NCBI RefSeq assembly: GCF_009930795.1
Contig: NZ_CP017146.1
Location: 2,790,001 to 2,854,000 of the forward strand
Source: Marisediminicola antarctica
GTDB taxonomy: Bacteria > Actinomycetota > Actinomycetes > Actinomycetales > Microbacteriaceae
DNA length: 64,000 nt
Direction of reading: 5' to 3'
Below are positions 55,851 through 64,000 of the stretch, piece after piece. The position numbers and the translations under genes are program-made. The notes below the pieces were generated by a model. The model searched no databases, was not told the origin of the DNA, and worked only from the letters and a program-made list of their open reading frames with translations. Within the stretch, counting starts at the first letter, position 1. Every line of letters starts with the position of its first letter.

Positions 55851-56329
55851 GGTCGCGCGCCCTCGCACCAGACGAGCGTGGAGCGCACGGCGGTCGCAAC
55901 GACCACGCCGGACTGGTTGCGGCCGGTGTGCTCGAGGGTCACGACGCCCTGCCCCGGCCTCGACCCGGAGAGCCGCTTAGCAGTGACGATGGTCTCGGAG
56001 TAGAGCGTGTCGCCGTGGAAGAGCGGATGCGGGAACTCCACCTTCTCGAACCCGAGGTTCGCCACAATGGTGCCCTGGGTGAGCTGAGCCACCGAGCTGC
56101 CGACGATCGTCGCGAGGGTGAACATCGAGTTCACGAGGCGCTCGCCGAACGGCTGCTCGGCCGCGAACGCCGCATCCAGGTGCAGCGCCTGCGGGTTCAT
56201 GGTCATGGTCGAGAACAGCACATTGTCGGCCTCGGTGACGGTGCGCCCCGGGCGGTGCAGGTAGATCGCCCCCAGGTCGAACTCTTCGAAGAAGAGGCCC
56301 CGCTGCTCGATTCGCTCGCGTTCCGGCAT
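55847..56329 (-). CDS. MaoC-like (R)-specific acyl-CoA hydratase
   Basis: 160 residues of the hot-dog fold: TEADNVLFSTMTMNPQALHLDAAFAAEQPFGERLVNSMFTLATIVG contains the Asp/His pair of the MaoC family in slightly altered form, and LFHGDTLYSETIVTAKRLSGSRPGQGVV is the second block. Corresponds to Rv2499c, a hydratase working with the CitE-like lyase. ATG 56329; the longer frame to 56755 lies inside the dehydrogenase. Confidence 0.87.
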   Translation of the reverse strand: MPERERIEQRGLFFEEFDLGAIYLHRPGRTVTEADNVLFSTMTMNPQALHLDAAFAAEQPFGERLVNSMFTLATIVGSSVAQLTQGTIVANLGFEKVEFPHPLFHGDTLYSETIVTAKRLSGSRPGQGVVTLEHTGRNQSGVVVATAVRSTLVWCEGARP

Positions 56330-56355
56330 CCGCTGCTCCCTCGCTCGTCTGGACT

Positions 56356-57522
56356 CTAGCCCGGGAACCCGATGGCGCGGGAGATGACCATGAGTTGCAC
56401 TTCTGTCGTGCCCTCCCCGAGCTCGAGCACCTTGGAATCCCGGTAGTGGCGCGCGACGGGGTTCTCGTTCATGAACCCGTAGCCGCCGAAGATCTGGGTC
56501 GCGTCCCTCGCGTTGTCCATCGCCGCCTCGCTGCCGACCATCTTGGCGATCGAGGCCTGCATCTTGAACGGCTCCCCGCGCATCATCCGGGCTACCGCGT
56601 CGTAGTACGCGAGCCGCGCGGTATACACCCGCGCCTGCATGCGTGCGAGCTTGAACGCGATGTGCTGGTTCGAGCCAATCGGCCTGCCGAAGACATTGCG
56701 GCTGCCGGCGTAGCGCAGCGACTCCTCGAGGCAGCCCTGGGCGGCGCCCGTGCACAGTGCGGCGAAGGCAATGCGGCCCTCGTCGAGCGTCTCGACGAAG
56801 TTGGCGAAGCCGCGGCCGCGCTCACCGAGCAGGTTCTCCTCGGGTACGCGCACGTTTGTGAGGGTCAGCGGGTGCGTGTCGGAGGTGTGCCAGCCGACCT
56901 TGTCGTAGGCGGGCTCGACCGTGAGCCCCTCGATCGGCGTCGGCACGAGGATCGCCGAGAGCTCCTTCTTGATCGAGCCGTCGGCCCGCTCCGACTCCCC
57001 CGTCACTGCCGTGATCGTCACGAGCCGGGTGATTTTTGTGCCCGAGTTGGTGATGAACTGCTTGCTTCCGTTGATGACCCACTCACCGTTCTCAAGCGCC
57101 GCGGTCGTCTTCGTGCCGGCGGCATCCGACCCCGCGTCGGCCTCGGTCAACCCGAACGCCGCGAGCGCCTCGCCATTGGCCAACCGGGGCAGCCACTCCA
57201 ACTTCTGCTCCTCCGTGCCGCTGCGGAACAGCGGCATCACGCCGAGGCCGACACCGGCCTCGAGGGTGACCGCAATGCTCTGGTCGACCCGCGCGAGCTC
57301 CTCGACGGCGAGGCACAGCGAGAGGTAGTCCTTGCCCTGCCCGCCGTATTCCCTGGGCAGCGGGAGCCCGAACAGTCCCATGTCGCCCATCTGGGCGATG
57401 ATCTCGTACGGCAGCTCGCGTTTCGTGTCGTACTCGTACGCGGCCGGCGCGACGACGGTGTCGGCGAAGTCGCGCACGGTGGCCTGAAGCGCCTTGTGCT
57501 CGTCGGTGAGTTCGTAGCTCAT
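56356..57522 (-). CDS. Acyl-CoA dehydrogenase (isovaleryl-CoA type)
   Basis: 388 residues. FAD/substrate blocks FGLTEADAGSDAAGTKTTA and ITNSGTKITRLVTI, C-terminal RNVFGRPIGSNQHIAFKLARM and QIFGGYGFMNENPVARHYRDSKVLELGEGTTEVQ. Corresponds by position to FadE19 (Rv2500c). Oxidises the CoA ester from leucine to 3-methylcrotonyl-CoA, the substrate of the carboxylase next to it; substrate by context. ATG overlaps the accA stop. Confidence 0.92.
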   Translation of the reverse strand: MSYELTDEHKALQATVRDFADTVVAPAAYEYDTKRELPYEIIAQMGDMGLFGLPLPREYGGQGKDYLSLCLAVEELARVDQSIAVTLEAGVGLGVMPLFRSGTEEQKLEWLPRLANGEALAAFGLTEADAGSDAAGTKTTAALENGEWVINGSKQFITNSGTKITRLVTITAVTGESERADGSIKKELSAILVPTPIEGLTVEPAYDKVGWHTSDTHPLTLTNVRVPEENLLGERGRGFANFVETLDEGRIAFAALCTGAAQGCLEESLRYAGSRNVFGRPIGSNQHIAFKLARMQARVYTARLAYYDAVARMMRGEPFKMQASIAKMVGSEAAMDNARDATQIFGGYGFMNENPVARHYRDSKVLELGEGTTEVQLMVISRAIGFPG

Positions 57523-59600
57523 GCTGTCTCCCTGGTGTGGATCGCCGCGGGGTCTTGTGGACCGGCCGCGGGTTCGGTGGTGGATGCTGGAATCTCGGGG
57601 GGCGCGACCGTTGCGACGACCGCGTCCAGCCGCACGAGGTCGCCGTCGGCTACGGTCACCGTGACGCACCCGTCGATGGGCGCCAGAAGGGTGTGTTCCA
57701 TCTTCATGGCCTCCACGGTAACGAGCGGCTGTCCGGCGGTGACACGATCGCCGGTCGCGGCGTGCACCGCGACCACGGTGCCGGGCATGGGCGAACGCAC
57801 CTCCGGGCTCACCGGGCCGACGCTGCGGTCGCGGTCGGCGAGCGCCGCCGCGAGCTCGTCACGGCGGTCGAGGATCCTCAGGCGCCAGCTCGTGCCGTCC
57901 CGGGCGATCCAGAGGTCCTGGCCGTCGCGTGCCATGGCCAGGCTCGTGGCGGTGCCGTCAACGGTGACGAGGTAGCGGTTCGGGGCGGTCTCGACCAGAC
58001 TCGCGTCGAGCGGGCCTCCGGCCACGACCACGGCCGCGGCATCCGTCGTTCCAGTGACCAGCACCTCGACGTCGCCCTCCCCGGACGCACGGAACAGGTA
58101 GCGGGTGGGCCTCGCGGCGCCGAGCCGCCAGCCGCCCGGCGTCGACCACACCGTGTCGGCGCGCCGCTCTCGTTCAGCGTGCAGCAGCAGGGCGGCGGCG
58201 GCGAAGGCGGCGGCATCCGGCTTCCCGAAAGCGAGCGAGGGAAGCACCCGGTCGATGAGCAACGTGTCGAGGTCGCCCGCGAGCACGGCCGGGTCGGCGA
58301 GCAGCAGCCGCAGGTACTCGATGTTGTTCTGCACACCGAGCAGCGTCGTGTGGCGCAGCGCCGTGTCGAGCCGAGCGATCGCCTCGCCGCGATCGTGTCC
58401 CCAGGCGATCACCTTGGCGAGCATCGGGTCGTAGTCGGCCGTGATCGTGCCGCCGACGCGCAGTGAGCTGTCGATCCGGATGCCGGGAAGCACGGGTTCG
58501 GCGAGCGCGAGAACACGTCCGGTGCCGGGCAGGAAAGCGTGCTCGGGGTCTTCGGCGTAGACCCGCGCCTCGATCGCGTGCCCGCGATGCACGATCGCCT
58601 GCTGCCGGAGGGTGAGCGGCTCGCCGGCCGCGATGCGAACCTGCCACTCGACGAGGTCGATACCGGTGACCAGCTCGGTGACCGGATGCTCGACCTGCAG
58701 CCGGGCGTTCATCTCCATGAAGAAGAACTCGTCAGGTCGCTCCGCCGACACGAGGAACTCGACCGTGCCGGCACCGACGTAGTCGACACTGCGCGCCACC
58801 TCGCAGGCCGCCTCGCCGATCCGCGCGCGGGTGCGGTCGTCGAGCAGGGGCGATGGGGCCTCCTCGATGACCTTCTGGTGCCGGCGCTGCAGCGAGCACT
58901 CCCGCTCGCCGAGGTGCACGATGGTGCCGTGACGGTCGGCGAGCACCTGCACCTCGATGTGCCGCGGCTGCTCGATGAGCCGCTCGAGCAGCAGCGTGTC
59001 GTCACCGAATGCCGCGCGGGCGATGCGCCGGGCCGCGGCGAGGCCGGCGGGCAGCTCGGACGGCGTGCGGACGACCTGCATCCCCTTCCCTCCGCCCCCC
59101 GCGCTGGGCTTGATCAGCAGCGGGTACCCGGTGTGCTCGGCAGCGGCGGCGAGGGCGTCGTCATCCATCGCCGGCTCGTCCGTGCCGGGGATGACCGGCA
59201 CGCCCCGCGCGGACACGTGGAGCTTCGACCGGATCTTGTCGCCCATGATGTCGAGCGCGCGCGCACCCGGCCCGATGAAGACGACGCCCGCGTCGGCGCA
59301 GGCGGTCGCGAGTGCGGCGTTCTCGGAGAGGAATCCGTAGCCGGGGTGGATCGCCTGGGCGCTGGTGCGGGTCGCGGCCTCAACGATTGCGGCGGCGCTC
59401 AGGTAGCTGTCGACGGCCGCGGCCGGGCCGATGCGCACGGCGAGGTCGGCCTCGAGCACGTGGCGGGCGCCGCGGTCGGCGTCGCTGTAGACCGCGACGG
59501 AGCGGATGCCGAGGCTCCGTAGCGTGCGGATAATTCGGCAGGCGATCTCGCCGCGGTTGGCGACGAGCACGGTGTGGAAGGGCGTGGCGGACATCTTCAT
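57519..59600 (-). CDS. accA1: Biotin-dependent acyl-CoA carboxylase alpha subunit (methylcrotonyl-CoA type)
   Basis: 693 residues: biotin carboxylase domain (about 8-450, ATP-grasp KPSAGGGGKGM, EMNARLQVEHPVTE), a linker domain, and a C-terminal biotin carrier domain with VTVEAMKMEH. Forms the holoenzyme with the AccD1-type subunit encoded just upstream. ATG 59600 overlaps the stop of that gene (ATGA); a second ATG lies two codons further on. Confidence 0.93.
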   Translation of the reverse strand: MKMSATPFHTVLVANRGEIACRIIRTLRSLGIRSVAVYSDADRGARHVLEADLAVRIGPAAAVDSYLSAAAIVEAATRTSAQAIHPGYGFLSENAALATACADAGVVFIGPGARALDIMGDKIRSKLHVSARGVPVIPGTDEPAMDDDALAAAAEHTGYPLLIKPSAGGGGKGMQVVRTPSELPAGLAAARRIARAAFGDDTLLLERLIEQPRHIEVQVLADRHGTIVHLGERECSLQRRHQKVIEEAPSPLLDDRTRARIGEAACEVARSVDYVGAGTVEFLVSAERPDEFFFMEMNARLQVEHPVTELVTGIDLVEWQVRIAAGEPLTLRQQAIVHRGHAIEARVYAEDPEHAFLPGTGRVLALAEPVLPGIRIDSSLRVGGTITADYDPMLAKVIAWGHDRGEAIARLDTALRHTTLLGVQNNIEYLRLLLADPAVLAGDLDTLLIDRVLPSLAFGKPDAAAFAAAALLLHAERERRADTVWSTPGGWRLGAARPTRYLFRASGEGDVEVLVTGTTDAAAVVVAGGPLDASLVETAPNRYLVTVDGTATSLAMARDGQDLWIARDGTSWRLRILDRRDELAAALADRDRSVGPVSPEVRSPMPGTVVAVHAATGDRVTAGQPLVTVEAMKMEHTLLAPIDGCVTVTVADGDLVRLDAVVATVAPPEIPASTTEPAAGPQDPAAIHTRETA

Positions 59601-61207
59601 CACATCCTGAACAGGCCGAAGGCGGTCTCGGGGAGCGGTGTTCGTGCACACACGTCGAGTGCGAGTCCGAGCACCGTGCGGGTGTCGGCGGGGTCGATCA
59701 CGCCGTCGTCCCACAACCGGGCGGTGGAGTAGTAGGCGCTGCCCTGGGTCTCGTACTGGTCGGTGATGGGCTTCTTGAACGCCGCCTCGTCCTCGGTTGA
59801 CCAGTCCTCGCCGCGCGCCTCGAGCTGGTCGCGCCGGATCGTCGAGAGCACCGAGGCTGCCTGGGCGCCGCCCATGACCGAGATGCGGCTGCCGGGCCAC
59901 ATCCACAGGAACCGCGGACTGTAGGCGCGCCCGCACATCGAGTAGTTGCCGGCGCCGAAGGAGCCGCCGATGATGACGGTGAGCTTGGGCACGCGGGCGC
60001 TCGCGACGGCGGTGACCATCTTGGCGCCGTGCTTGGCGATGCCGCCGGCCTCGTAGTCCTTGCCGACCATGAAACCAGAGATGTTCTGCAGGAACACGAG
60101 CGGGATGCCGCGCTGGTCGCACAGCTCGATGAAGTGGGCCGCCTTGAGCGCCGACTCACTGAAGAGCACGCCGTTGTTGGCGACGATGCCGACCGGATGC
60201 CCGTGGATGCGGGCGAAGCCGGTGACGAGGGTCGTGCCGTACTCGCGCTTGAACTCGTGGAACTCGCTCGCGTCGACGAGCCTGGCTATGACCTCGTGCA
60301 CGTCCCACTTGCCCTGCACATCGAGCGGCACAGCGCCGTAGAGCTCGTCGACGTCGACCGCCGGCTCCCGCGCCGGCTGGATCTCCCACGCCGGACCGGC
60401 GCTTCTCGGCAGCGTCTGCACGATGTCGCGCACGAGCTGCAGAGCGTGAGCGTCGTTTTCGGCGAGGTGGTCGGTCACGCCGGACACCCTCGCGTGGACG
60501 TCTCCCCCGCCGAGTTCCTCCGCGGTGACGATCTCGCCGATCGCGGCCTTCACGAGCGGCGGGCCGCCGAGGAAGATCGTGCCCTGGTTCCGCACGATGA
60601 CGGTTTCGTCACTCATCGCAGGCACGTAGGCGCCGCCGGCGGTGCACGAGCCGAGAACCGCGGCGATCTGCGGGATCTTTGCCGCGGACATCCGCGCCTG
60701 GTTGAAAAAGATGCGCCCGAAGTGGTCCCGGTCGGGGAACACCTCGTCCTGCATCGGGAGATAGGCGCCGCCGGAGTCGACGAGGTAGATGCAGGGCAGG
60801 CGGTTCTCTGCGGCAATCTCCTGGGCGCGCAGGTGCTTCTTGACCGTCATCGGGTAGTAGGTGCCACCCTTGACGGTCGCGTCGTTCGAGATCACGAGCA
60901 CGTGCCGGCCATGCACGAGACCGATGCCGGCGATCACGCCGGCCCCCGGGCACTCGTCGCCGTACAGCCCGTTCGCGGCGAGCGGGGCGATCTCGAGAAA
61001 CGGGCTGCCCGGATCGAGTAGGGCATCGACGCGCTCGCGGGGCAGGAGCTTGCCGCGCGCGACGTGGCGCTCCCGAGAGGCGGGCGGACCGCCGAGGGCG
61101 GTTGCGGCGAGTCGCTCGCGCAGGTCGGCCGCGAGGCGGCGCTGCGCCTCGTCGTTGCTGCGGAAGGTGGCATCCGCGGCGCTCAGCCGGCTTGTCAGAG
61201 TCTCCAT
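59600..61207 (-). CDS. accD1: Acyl-CoA carboxylase beta subunit (methylcrotonyl-CoA type)
   Basis: 535 residues with two carboxyltransferase (crotonase-like) halves: [37 protein letters not shown] and [31 protein letters not shown], and [16 protein letters not shown]. The LPMQ and ISGF blocks are those of methylcrotonyl-CoA carboxylases rather than propionyl-CoA ones. First gene of the operon; two TetR-like direct repeats lie in its promoter region. Confidence 0.93.
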   Translation of the reverse strand: METLTSRLSAADATFRSNDEAQRRLAADLRERLAATALGGPPASRERHVARGKLLPRERVDALLDPGSPFLEIAPLAANGLYGDECPGAGVIAGIGLVHGRHVLVISNDATVKGGTYYPMTVKKHLRAQEIAAENRLPCIYLVDSGGAYLPMQDEVFPDRDHFGRIFFNQARMSAAKIPQIAAVLGSCTAGGAYVPAMSDETVIVRNQGTIFLGGPPLVKAAIGEIVTAEELGGGDVHARVSGVTDHLAENDAHALQLVRDIVQTLPRSAGPAWEIQPAREPAVDVDELYGAVPLDVQGKWDVHEVIARLVDASEFHEFKREYGTTLVTGFARIHGHPVGIVANNGVLFSESALKAAHFIELCDQRGIPLVFLQNISGFMVGKDYEAGGIAKHGAKMVTAVASARVPKLTVIIGGSFGAGNYSMCGRAYSPRFLWMWPGSRISVMGGAQAASVLSTIRRDQLEARGEDWSTEDEAAFKKPITDQYETQGSAYYSTARLWDDGVIDPADTRTVLGLALDVCARTPLPETAFGLFRM

Positions 61208-61261
61208 CGACGTCTCATCTCGCGCTGGTCGGCGCCTTGTTCTCGCCTCGTGGGCAATTTC

Positions 61262-61303
61262 GGTTAGTGCTTCTTAACTCGAATTAGGTTAGCGTTCATT
61301 CAC
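61262..61303. promoter_or_regulatory. Two direct-repeat operator candidates between accD1 and tetR
   Basis: GGTTAGTGCTTCTTAAC (61262-61278) and GGTTAGCGTTCATTCAC (61287-61303) share 12 of 17 bases and are 25 bp apart. They sit in the 134-bp divergent promoter region and are likely sites for the TetR regulator next door. Confidence 0.45.
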
Positions 61304-61341
61304 TGGAATTGTCTAGTGTTGAGCCGGGAGCGGGGAGAAAC

Positions 61342-61953
61342 GTGGTGGATGCCGTGCCAGCGCCGCTCACCGTGCGCGGGCGAGCCAAGGCCGACCGGCA
61401 CGAGGCGCTCCTGTCGGCCGCCGCCCGCGCGTTCGCCGCCCGCGGGTTCAACGGCGTCTCGATCGAGGAGCTGGGTGCCGCGGTCGGCATCAGCGGCCCC
61501 GCGGTCTACCGGCACTTCAGCAGCAAGCAGGCCGTTCTCGCCGCGCTGCTCGTCGAGGTGAGCGAGAGCCTGCTGTCTGGCGGCGAGGCCGTGATCGCGG
61601 GGGCAGTGGATGCCCGGGGAGCGCTCGCCGCTCTCGTGCGGTTCCATGTCGACTTCGCACTCGGCGACCCCGACGTGATCCGGGTGCAGGACCGCGACCT
61701 CGACAGCCTCGACGACACCTATCGTCGCCAGGTGCGGGCGCTGCAGCGTCGCTACGTTGAGCTGTGGGTGCGGGTGCTGGCCGAGCTGCATCCCGGCGCG
61801 GATGCTGCCGCCCTGCGCATCCGGGCCCACGCCACGTTCGGCCTGATCAACTCGACCCCGCACAGCGCTCGGGTCAGCGGAGGTGCGCCGCGCTCGGTCG
61901 TGCGGTCCCTGCTCGAGGAAATGGCTCTCGCGACGCTCGCGCCGGCGCCGTAG
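61342..61953 (+). CDS. TetR-family regulator divergent from the leucine operon
   Basis: 203 residues from GTG 61342, which follows GGGGAGA; a TTG at 61309 is in frame but has no ribosome binding site. Helix-turn-helix at about 15-60: RHEALLSAAARAFAARGFNGVSIEELGAAVGISGPAVYRHFSSKQAVLAALL. The C-terminal domain is that of regulators of acyl-CoA catabolism. By position it corresponds to the TetR gene near the M. tuberculosis accD1 operon, so control of the MCC operon by a CoA ester is likely. Confidence 0.9.
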   Translation: MVDAVPAPLTVRGRAKADRHEALLSAAARAFAARGFNGVSIEELGAAVGISGPAVYRHFSSKQAVLAALLVEVSESLLSGGEAVIAGAVDARGALAALVRFHVDFALGDPDVIRVQDRDLDSLDDTYRRQVRALQRRYVELWVRVLAELHPGADAAALRIRAHATFGLINSTPHSARVSGGAPRSVVRSLLEEMALATLAPAP

Positions 61954-61992
61954 CCCGCCGCTCCTCGGCATCCGCAGCGCCAGCGCAGCCCC

Positions 61993-62064
61993 AGCCGCCC
62001 CAGCCGCCCCCGCCGCCCCAGCCGCCCCAGCCGCCCCAGCCGCCCCAGCCGCGCCAGCCGCGCC
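61993..62064. repeat. 9-bp tandem repeat, eight copies
   Basis: Unit AGCCGCCCC, starting at 61993, 62002, 62011 and so on; the third begins with C and the last two have GCGCC. It lies in the 313-bp gap between the TetR and DinB-like genes; all frames across it are open because the unit has no stop, so the apparent ORFs there (Ala-Pro or Trp-Gly repeats) are not evidence of a gene. Confidence 0.8.
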
Positions 62065-62266
62065 GAAAGTACGCCAAACGGCTCCTCCTAGTGCAATAGA
62101 ACAGCCGAAACTTGTACTCTCAGGCGAGCGAGCGGTCATCGCTTCGAGCGCGACCCCCAACTCGGCAGGCCGACTGGCCCGCAGCTCAGGAAACCAGCAG
62201 GCCGGCAGGACCACCATCGCTGTGCCCCAGCCCCCACCGCCGTCGCCTCCGTGAGACGCTGGGGGC

Positions 62267-62776
62267 ATGATTCGCTCTGACCCCGCGACTACCCGCGATG
62301 AGCGGACGACGCTAACGCAGTTTCTCGATTACCAGCGGGCCACGCTGCTCATGAAGGCAGAGGGTCTCAATCGGGAGCAGCTAAATCAGCCCCTTCCGAC
62401 CTCGAGTCTCACCCTTGCCGGACTGCTCAAGCACCTCGCCTATGTCGAGGACAGCTGGATCCAGGAGGTCTTCCTCGGCCGCCCGCTACCGGAGCCATGG
62501 GCCAGCGCCCCGTTTGGCTCCGACGAGGACTGGGAGTTCCACTCCGCGTCGACCGACGGCCCCGAGGCGTTGCGCGAACTCTACGAGTACTCGTGTGCGC
62601 GGACGCGCGCCGGGATCGAGGACGCCTCGCTGGATACCGTGTCGGTGGGGGCGTCGCGGAGAGGGCGGCAGTTCTCGCTGCGCTGGATCCTCGTGCACCT
62701 GATCGAGGAGACAGCGCGGCACTGCGGCCACGCCGACCTGCTCCGCGAGGCGATCGACGGCATCGTCGGCGAGTAG
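62267..62776 (+). CDS. DinB/DUF664-family protein
   Basis: 169 residues of a four-helix bundle. The metal site of the DinB superfamily is visible: LTLAGLLKHLAYVEDSW (first His) and LIEETARHCGHADLLREAIDG (HxxxH pair). In actinobacteria such proteins include mycothiol- or bacillithiol-dependent transferases. No relation to DNA polymerase IV. Substrate unknown. Confidence 0.88.
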   Translation: MIRSDPATTRDERTTLTQFLDYQRATLLMKAEGLNREQLNQPLPTSSLTLAGLLKHLAYVEDSWIQEVFLGRPLPEPWASAPFGSDEDWEFHSASTDGPEALRELYEYSCARTRAGIEDASLDTVSVGASRRGRQFSLRWILVHLIEETARHCGHADLLREAIDGIVGE

Positions 62777-62888
62777 CCGGAGCGCCCGCGGTCGGACGCG
62801 GACGCGGCGGACGCGCGGACGCCGGACGCGCACCGCTCGGCGATGACTGCGTGGCGGCGTTCGTGCGGGAGTGTCGAGAACCGACCTA

Positions 62889-63415
62889 GGCGCGGGAAGT
62901 ACGCGCCAACGCCGGTCGAGCGTGCCAGCGCGGGTCAAGCGCGCACACGCGGGTCAAGCGCGACAACGCGGGTCAAGCGCGACAACGCGGGTCAAGCGCG
63001 ACAACGCAGGTCAAGCGCGACAACGCGGGTCAAGCGCGCACACGCGGGACGTGGCACCGCCGCGCCGAAGCCGATTCCACACCTACGCGGGACACGCGCG
63101 GCAACGCGGGTGGCTGACCACCCGCGCGGACGCGCAGCACCCGCGCACCGCCACGCGCGGGAAGTACGCGCCAACGCCGGTCGAGCGCGACAACGCGGGT
63201 CAAGCACGCACACGCGGGTCAAGCGCGACAACGCGGGACGAGCGCGCACACGCGGGACGTGGCACCGCCGCACCGAAGCAGAATCCGCACCTACGCGGGA
63301 CACGCGCAGCACCCGCGCACCGCCACGCGCGGGACACGCGCGGCAACGCGGGTGGCTGACCACCCGCGCGGACGCGCAGCACCCGCGCACCGCCAGGCGC
63401 GTGCGCGCCACCCCC
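62889..63415. repeat. Nested GC-rich minisatellite
   Basis: At least six copies of a 19-bp unit (GCGGGTCAAGCGCGACAAC) stand at 62950-63045 with exact 19-base spacing. Longer segments recur: a block starting CGCGGGAAGTACGCGC at 62891 and 63156; one starting GCGGGACGTGGCACCG at 63044 and 63252; and a block with the palindrome GGGTGGCTGACCACCC near 63108 and 63350. The unit has no stop codons in most frames, so the open frames over it (332, 162 and 139 residues, basic and repetitive) are not considered genes. 62777-62888 shows nothing else. Confidence 0.85.
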
Positions 63416-63417
63416 GC

Positions 63418-64000
63418 TCACACCATCGTCAACAGCATCCCCGGATCCGAGAGGATCGTGCCGATGTCGGCGAGGAACCGGGATGCCTGGGCACCGTCGA
63501 CGAGCCGGTGGTCGAACGACAGGCTCAGCGTGCACACCCGGCGCAGCGCGACCTCGCCGCGGTGCTCCCACGGCGTGCGCCGGACTGCGCCGATGGCGAG
63601 AATGGCCGCCTCACCCGGGTTCAGGATCGGAGTGCCAGCGTCAATGCCGAAGACACCGATGTTCGTGATCGACACAGTGCCGCCGGTGAGTGCGTCCTGT
63701 CCGGTGCGTCCGGCCTTCGCTGTGTCCACCAGCTCTTCGAGTGCCTCGGCGAGCGCGACGAGGTCGAGGGTTTCGGCATCCTTGATGTTGGGCACCATGA
63801 GCCCGCGCGGTGTCGCCGCCGCAATGCCGAGGTTGACGTAGCCGAAGGTCACGATCTCCTGGGCCTGCTCGTCCCAGTGCGCGTTCACCGCCGGATTTCG
63901 CCCGACCGCGACGCACAGCGCCTTCGCGACGATCGTGAGCATCGTGAGCCGGCGGCCGGCGAAGGCGCGACTCGCGCGCAGCCGCTCCAGCAGCTCGACC
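63418..64000 (-). CDS. 2-oxo acid dehydrogenase E2, lipoamide acyltransferase (partial)
   Basis: The last 193 or so residues of the catalytic domain, entering the window from its right end. Catalytic motif DHRLVDGA (His and Asp), VNLGIAAATPRGLMVPNIKDAETLDL and VSITNIGVFGIDAGTPILNPGEAAILAIGAV are present. The sequence fits a branched-chain (BkdC) as well as a pyruvate enzyme; the neighbouring leucine operon favours the branched-chain one. The N-terminal lipoyl and E3-binding domains lie outside the window. Confidence 0.92.
   Translation of the reverse strand, partial: VELLERLRASRAFAGRRLTMLTIVAKALCVAVGRNPAVNAHWDEQAQEIVTFGYVNLGIAAATPRGLMVPNIKDAETLDLVALAEALEELVDTAKAGRTGQDALTGGTVSITNIGVFGIDAGTPILNPGEAAILAIGAVRRTPWEHRGEVALRRVCTLSLSFDHRLVDGAQASRFLADIGTILSDPGMLLTMV

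Noticed and set aside
61309-61341. TTG start for the second TetR gene
   Set aside because: It lacks a ribosome binding site, while GTG 61342 follows GGGGAGA and starts at the usual distance before the HTH domain.
62267-62776. DinB as DNA polymerase IV
   Set aside because: The protein is 169 residues with the metal site of the DinB/DUF664 bundle, unrelated to the Y-family polymerase; no SOS box is present.
62889-63415. CRISPR-like appearance of the repeats
   Set aside because: The copies abut without unique spacers, the unit is 19 bp and no cas genes are present.
62843-63841. 332-residue open frame over the minisatellite and E2 end
   Set aside because: It is basic and repetitive, arises because the 19-bp unit has few stops, and overlaps the E2 gene on the other strand.

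Overview
The window is about 64 kb of GC-rich DNA from an actinomycete, most likely a member of the Microbacteriaceae. The evidence is the actinobacterial gene order (ftsK-pgsA-cinA-clgR-DUF3046-recA-recX-miaB-miaA-dapF, lexA beside a LysM gene), SOS boxes of the CGAAC-N4-GTTCG type, heavy use of GTG starts, very frequent GTGA/ATGA gene overlaps, and many TANNNT -10 hexamers 6-9 nt before start codons, which is the layout of leaderless mRNAs. The species cannot be read from the sequence.

Layout. 0-2.9 kb holds the end of an unknown gene, a membrane protein, a Zur-type locus (a CobW/Mrf-like protein divergent from a cysteine-free ribosomal protein L36 whose start is out of frame) and 3-methyladenine glycosylase. 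2.7-10.8 kb is the complete arginine operon argC-J-B-D-F-G-H, read right to left, plus a 48-aa membrane protein; argR is not in it. 10.8-11.7 kb is a repeat-filled spacer. 11.7-21.2 kb is pheT, pheS, a glutamate-type ABC transporter (gluD, gluC, gluB, gluA), trmH, rplT, rpmI and infC. 21.5-23.6 kb has DUF1844, a thermonuclease and SseB. 23.6-26.7 kb is hisC-B-H-A. 26.8-28.2 kb is the SOS pair (LysM protein / lexA). 28.3-43.0 kb runs hflX, an RsmC-like methyltransferase, dapF, miaA, miaB, recX, recA, DUF3046, clgR, cinA, pgsA, ftsK and rnj. 43.0-51.1 kb has dapA, thyX, a thioredoxin/DUF4395 pair, OsmC, a TIGR01777 protein, dapB with a TPR protein, a GNAT, a histidine phosphatase and an M16 protease.

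At about 51.1 kb the conserved core order breaks: pnp, often found upstream of the M16 gene, is absent. The sequence changes to accessory genes: an array of C-rich-loop hairpins resembling the actinobacterial 6C RNA, a TetR regulator, two overlapping aldo-keto reductase genes with missing catalytic residues, a PEBP protein, and then a leucine-degradation operon (acyl-CoA carboxylase beta and alpha subunits, acyl-CoA dehydrogenase, MaoC hydratase, CitE-type lyase) with a divergent TetR gene. That operon matches Mycobacterium tuberculosis Rv2498c-Rv2502c in content and order. The window ends with a DinB-like protein, a nested GC-rich minisatellite of about 0.5 kb, and the 3' part of a branched-chain (or pyruvate) dehydrogenase E2 gene.

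I see no prophage, transposase, CRISPR array, rRNA or tRNA. The points most worth a second look are the Zur locus with the broken L36 start, the hairpin array at 51.2-51.4 kb, the alternative hairpins in the leader of the SOS LysM gene, the degenerate reductase pair and the minisatellite at 62.9-63.4 kb.
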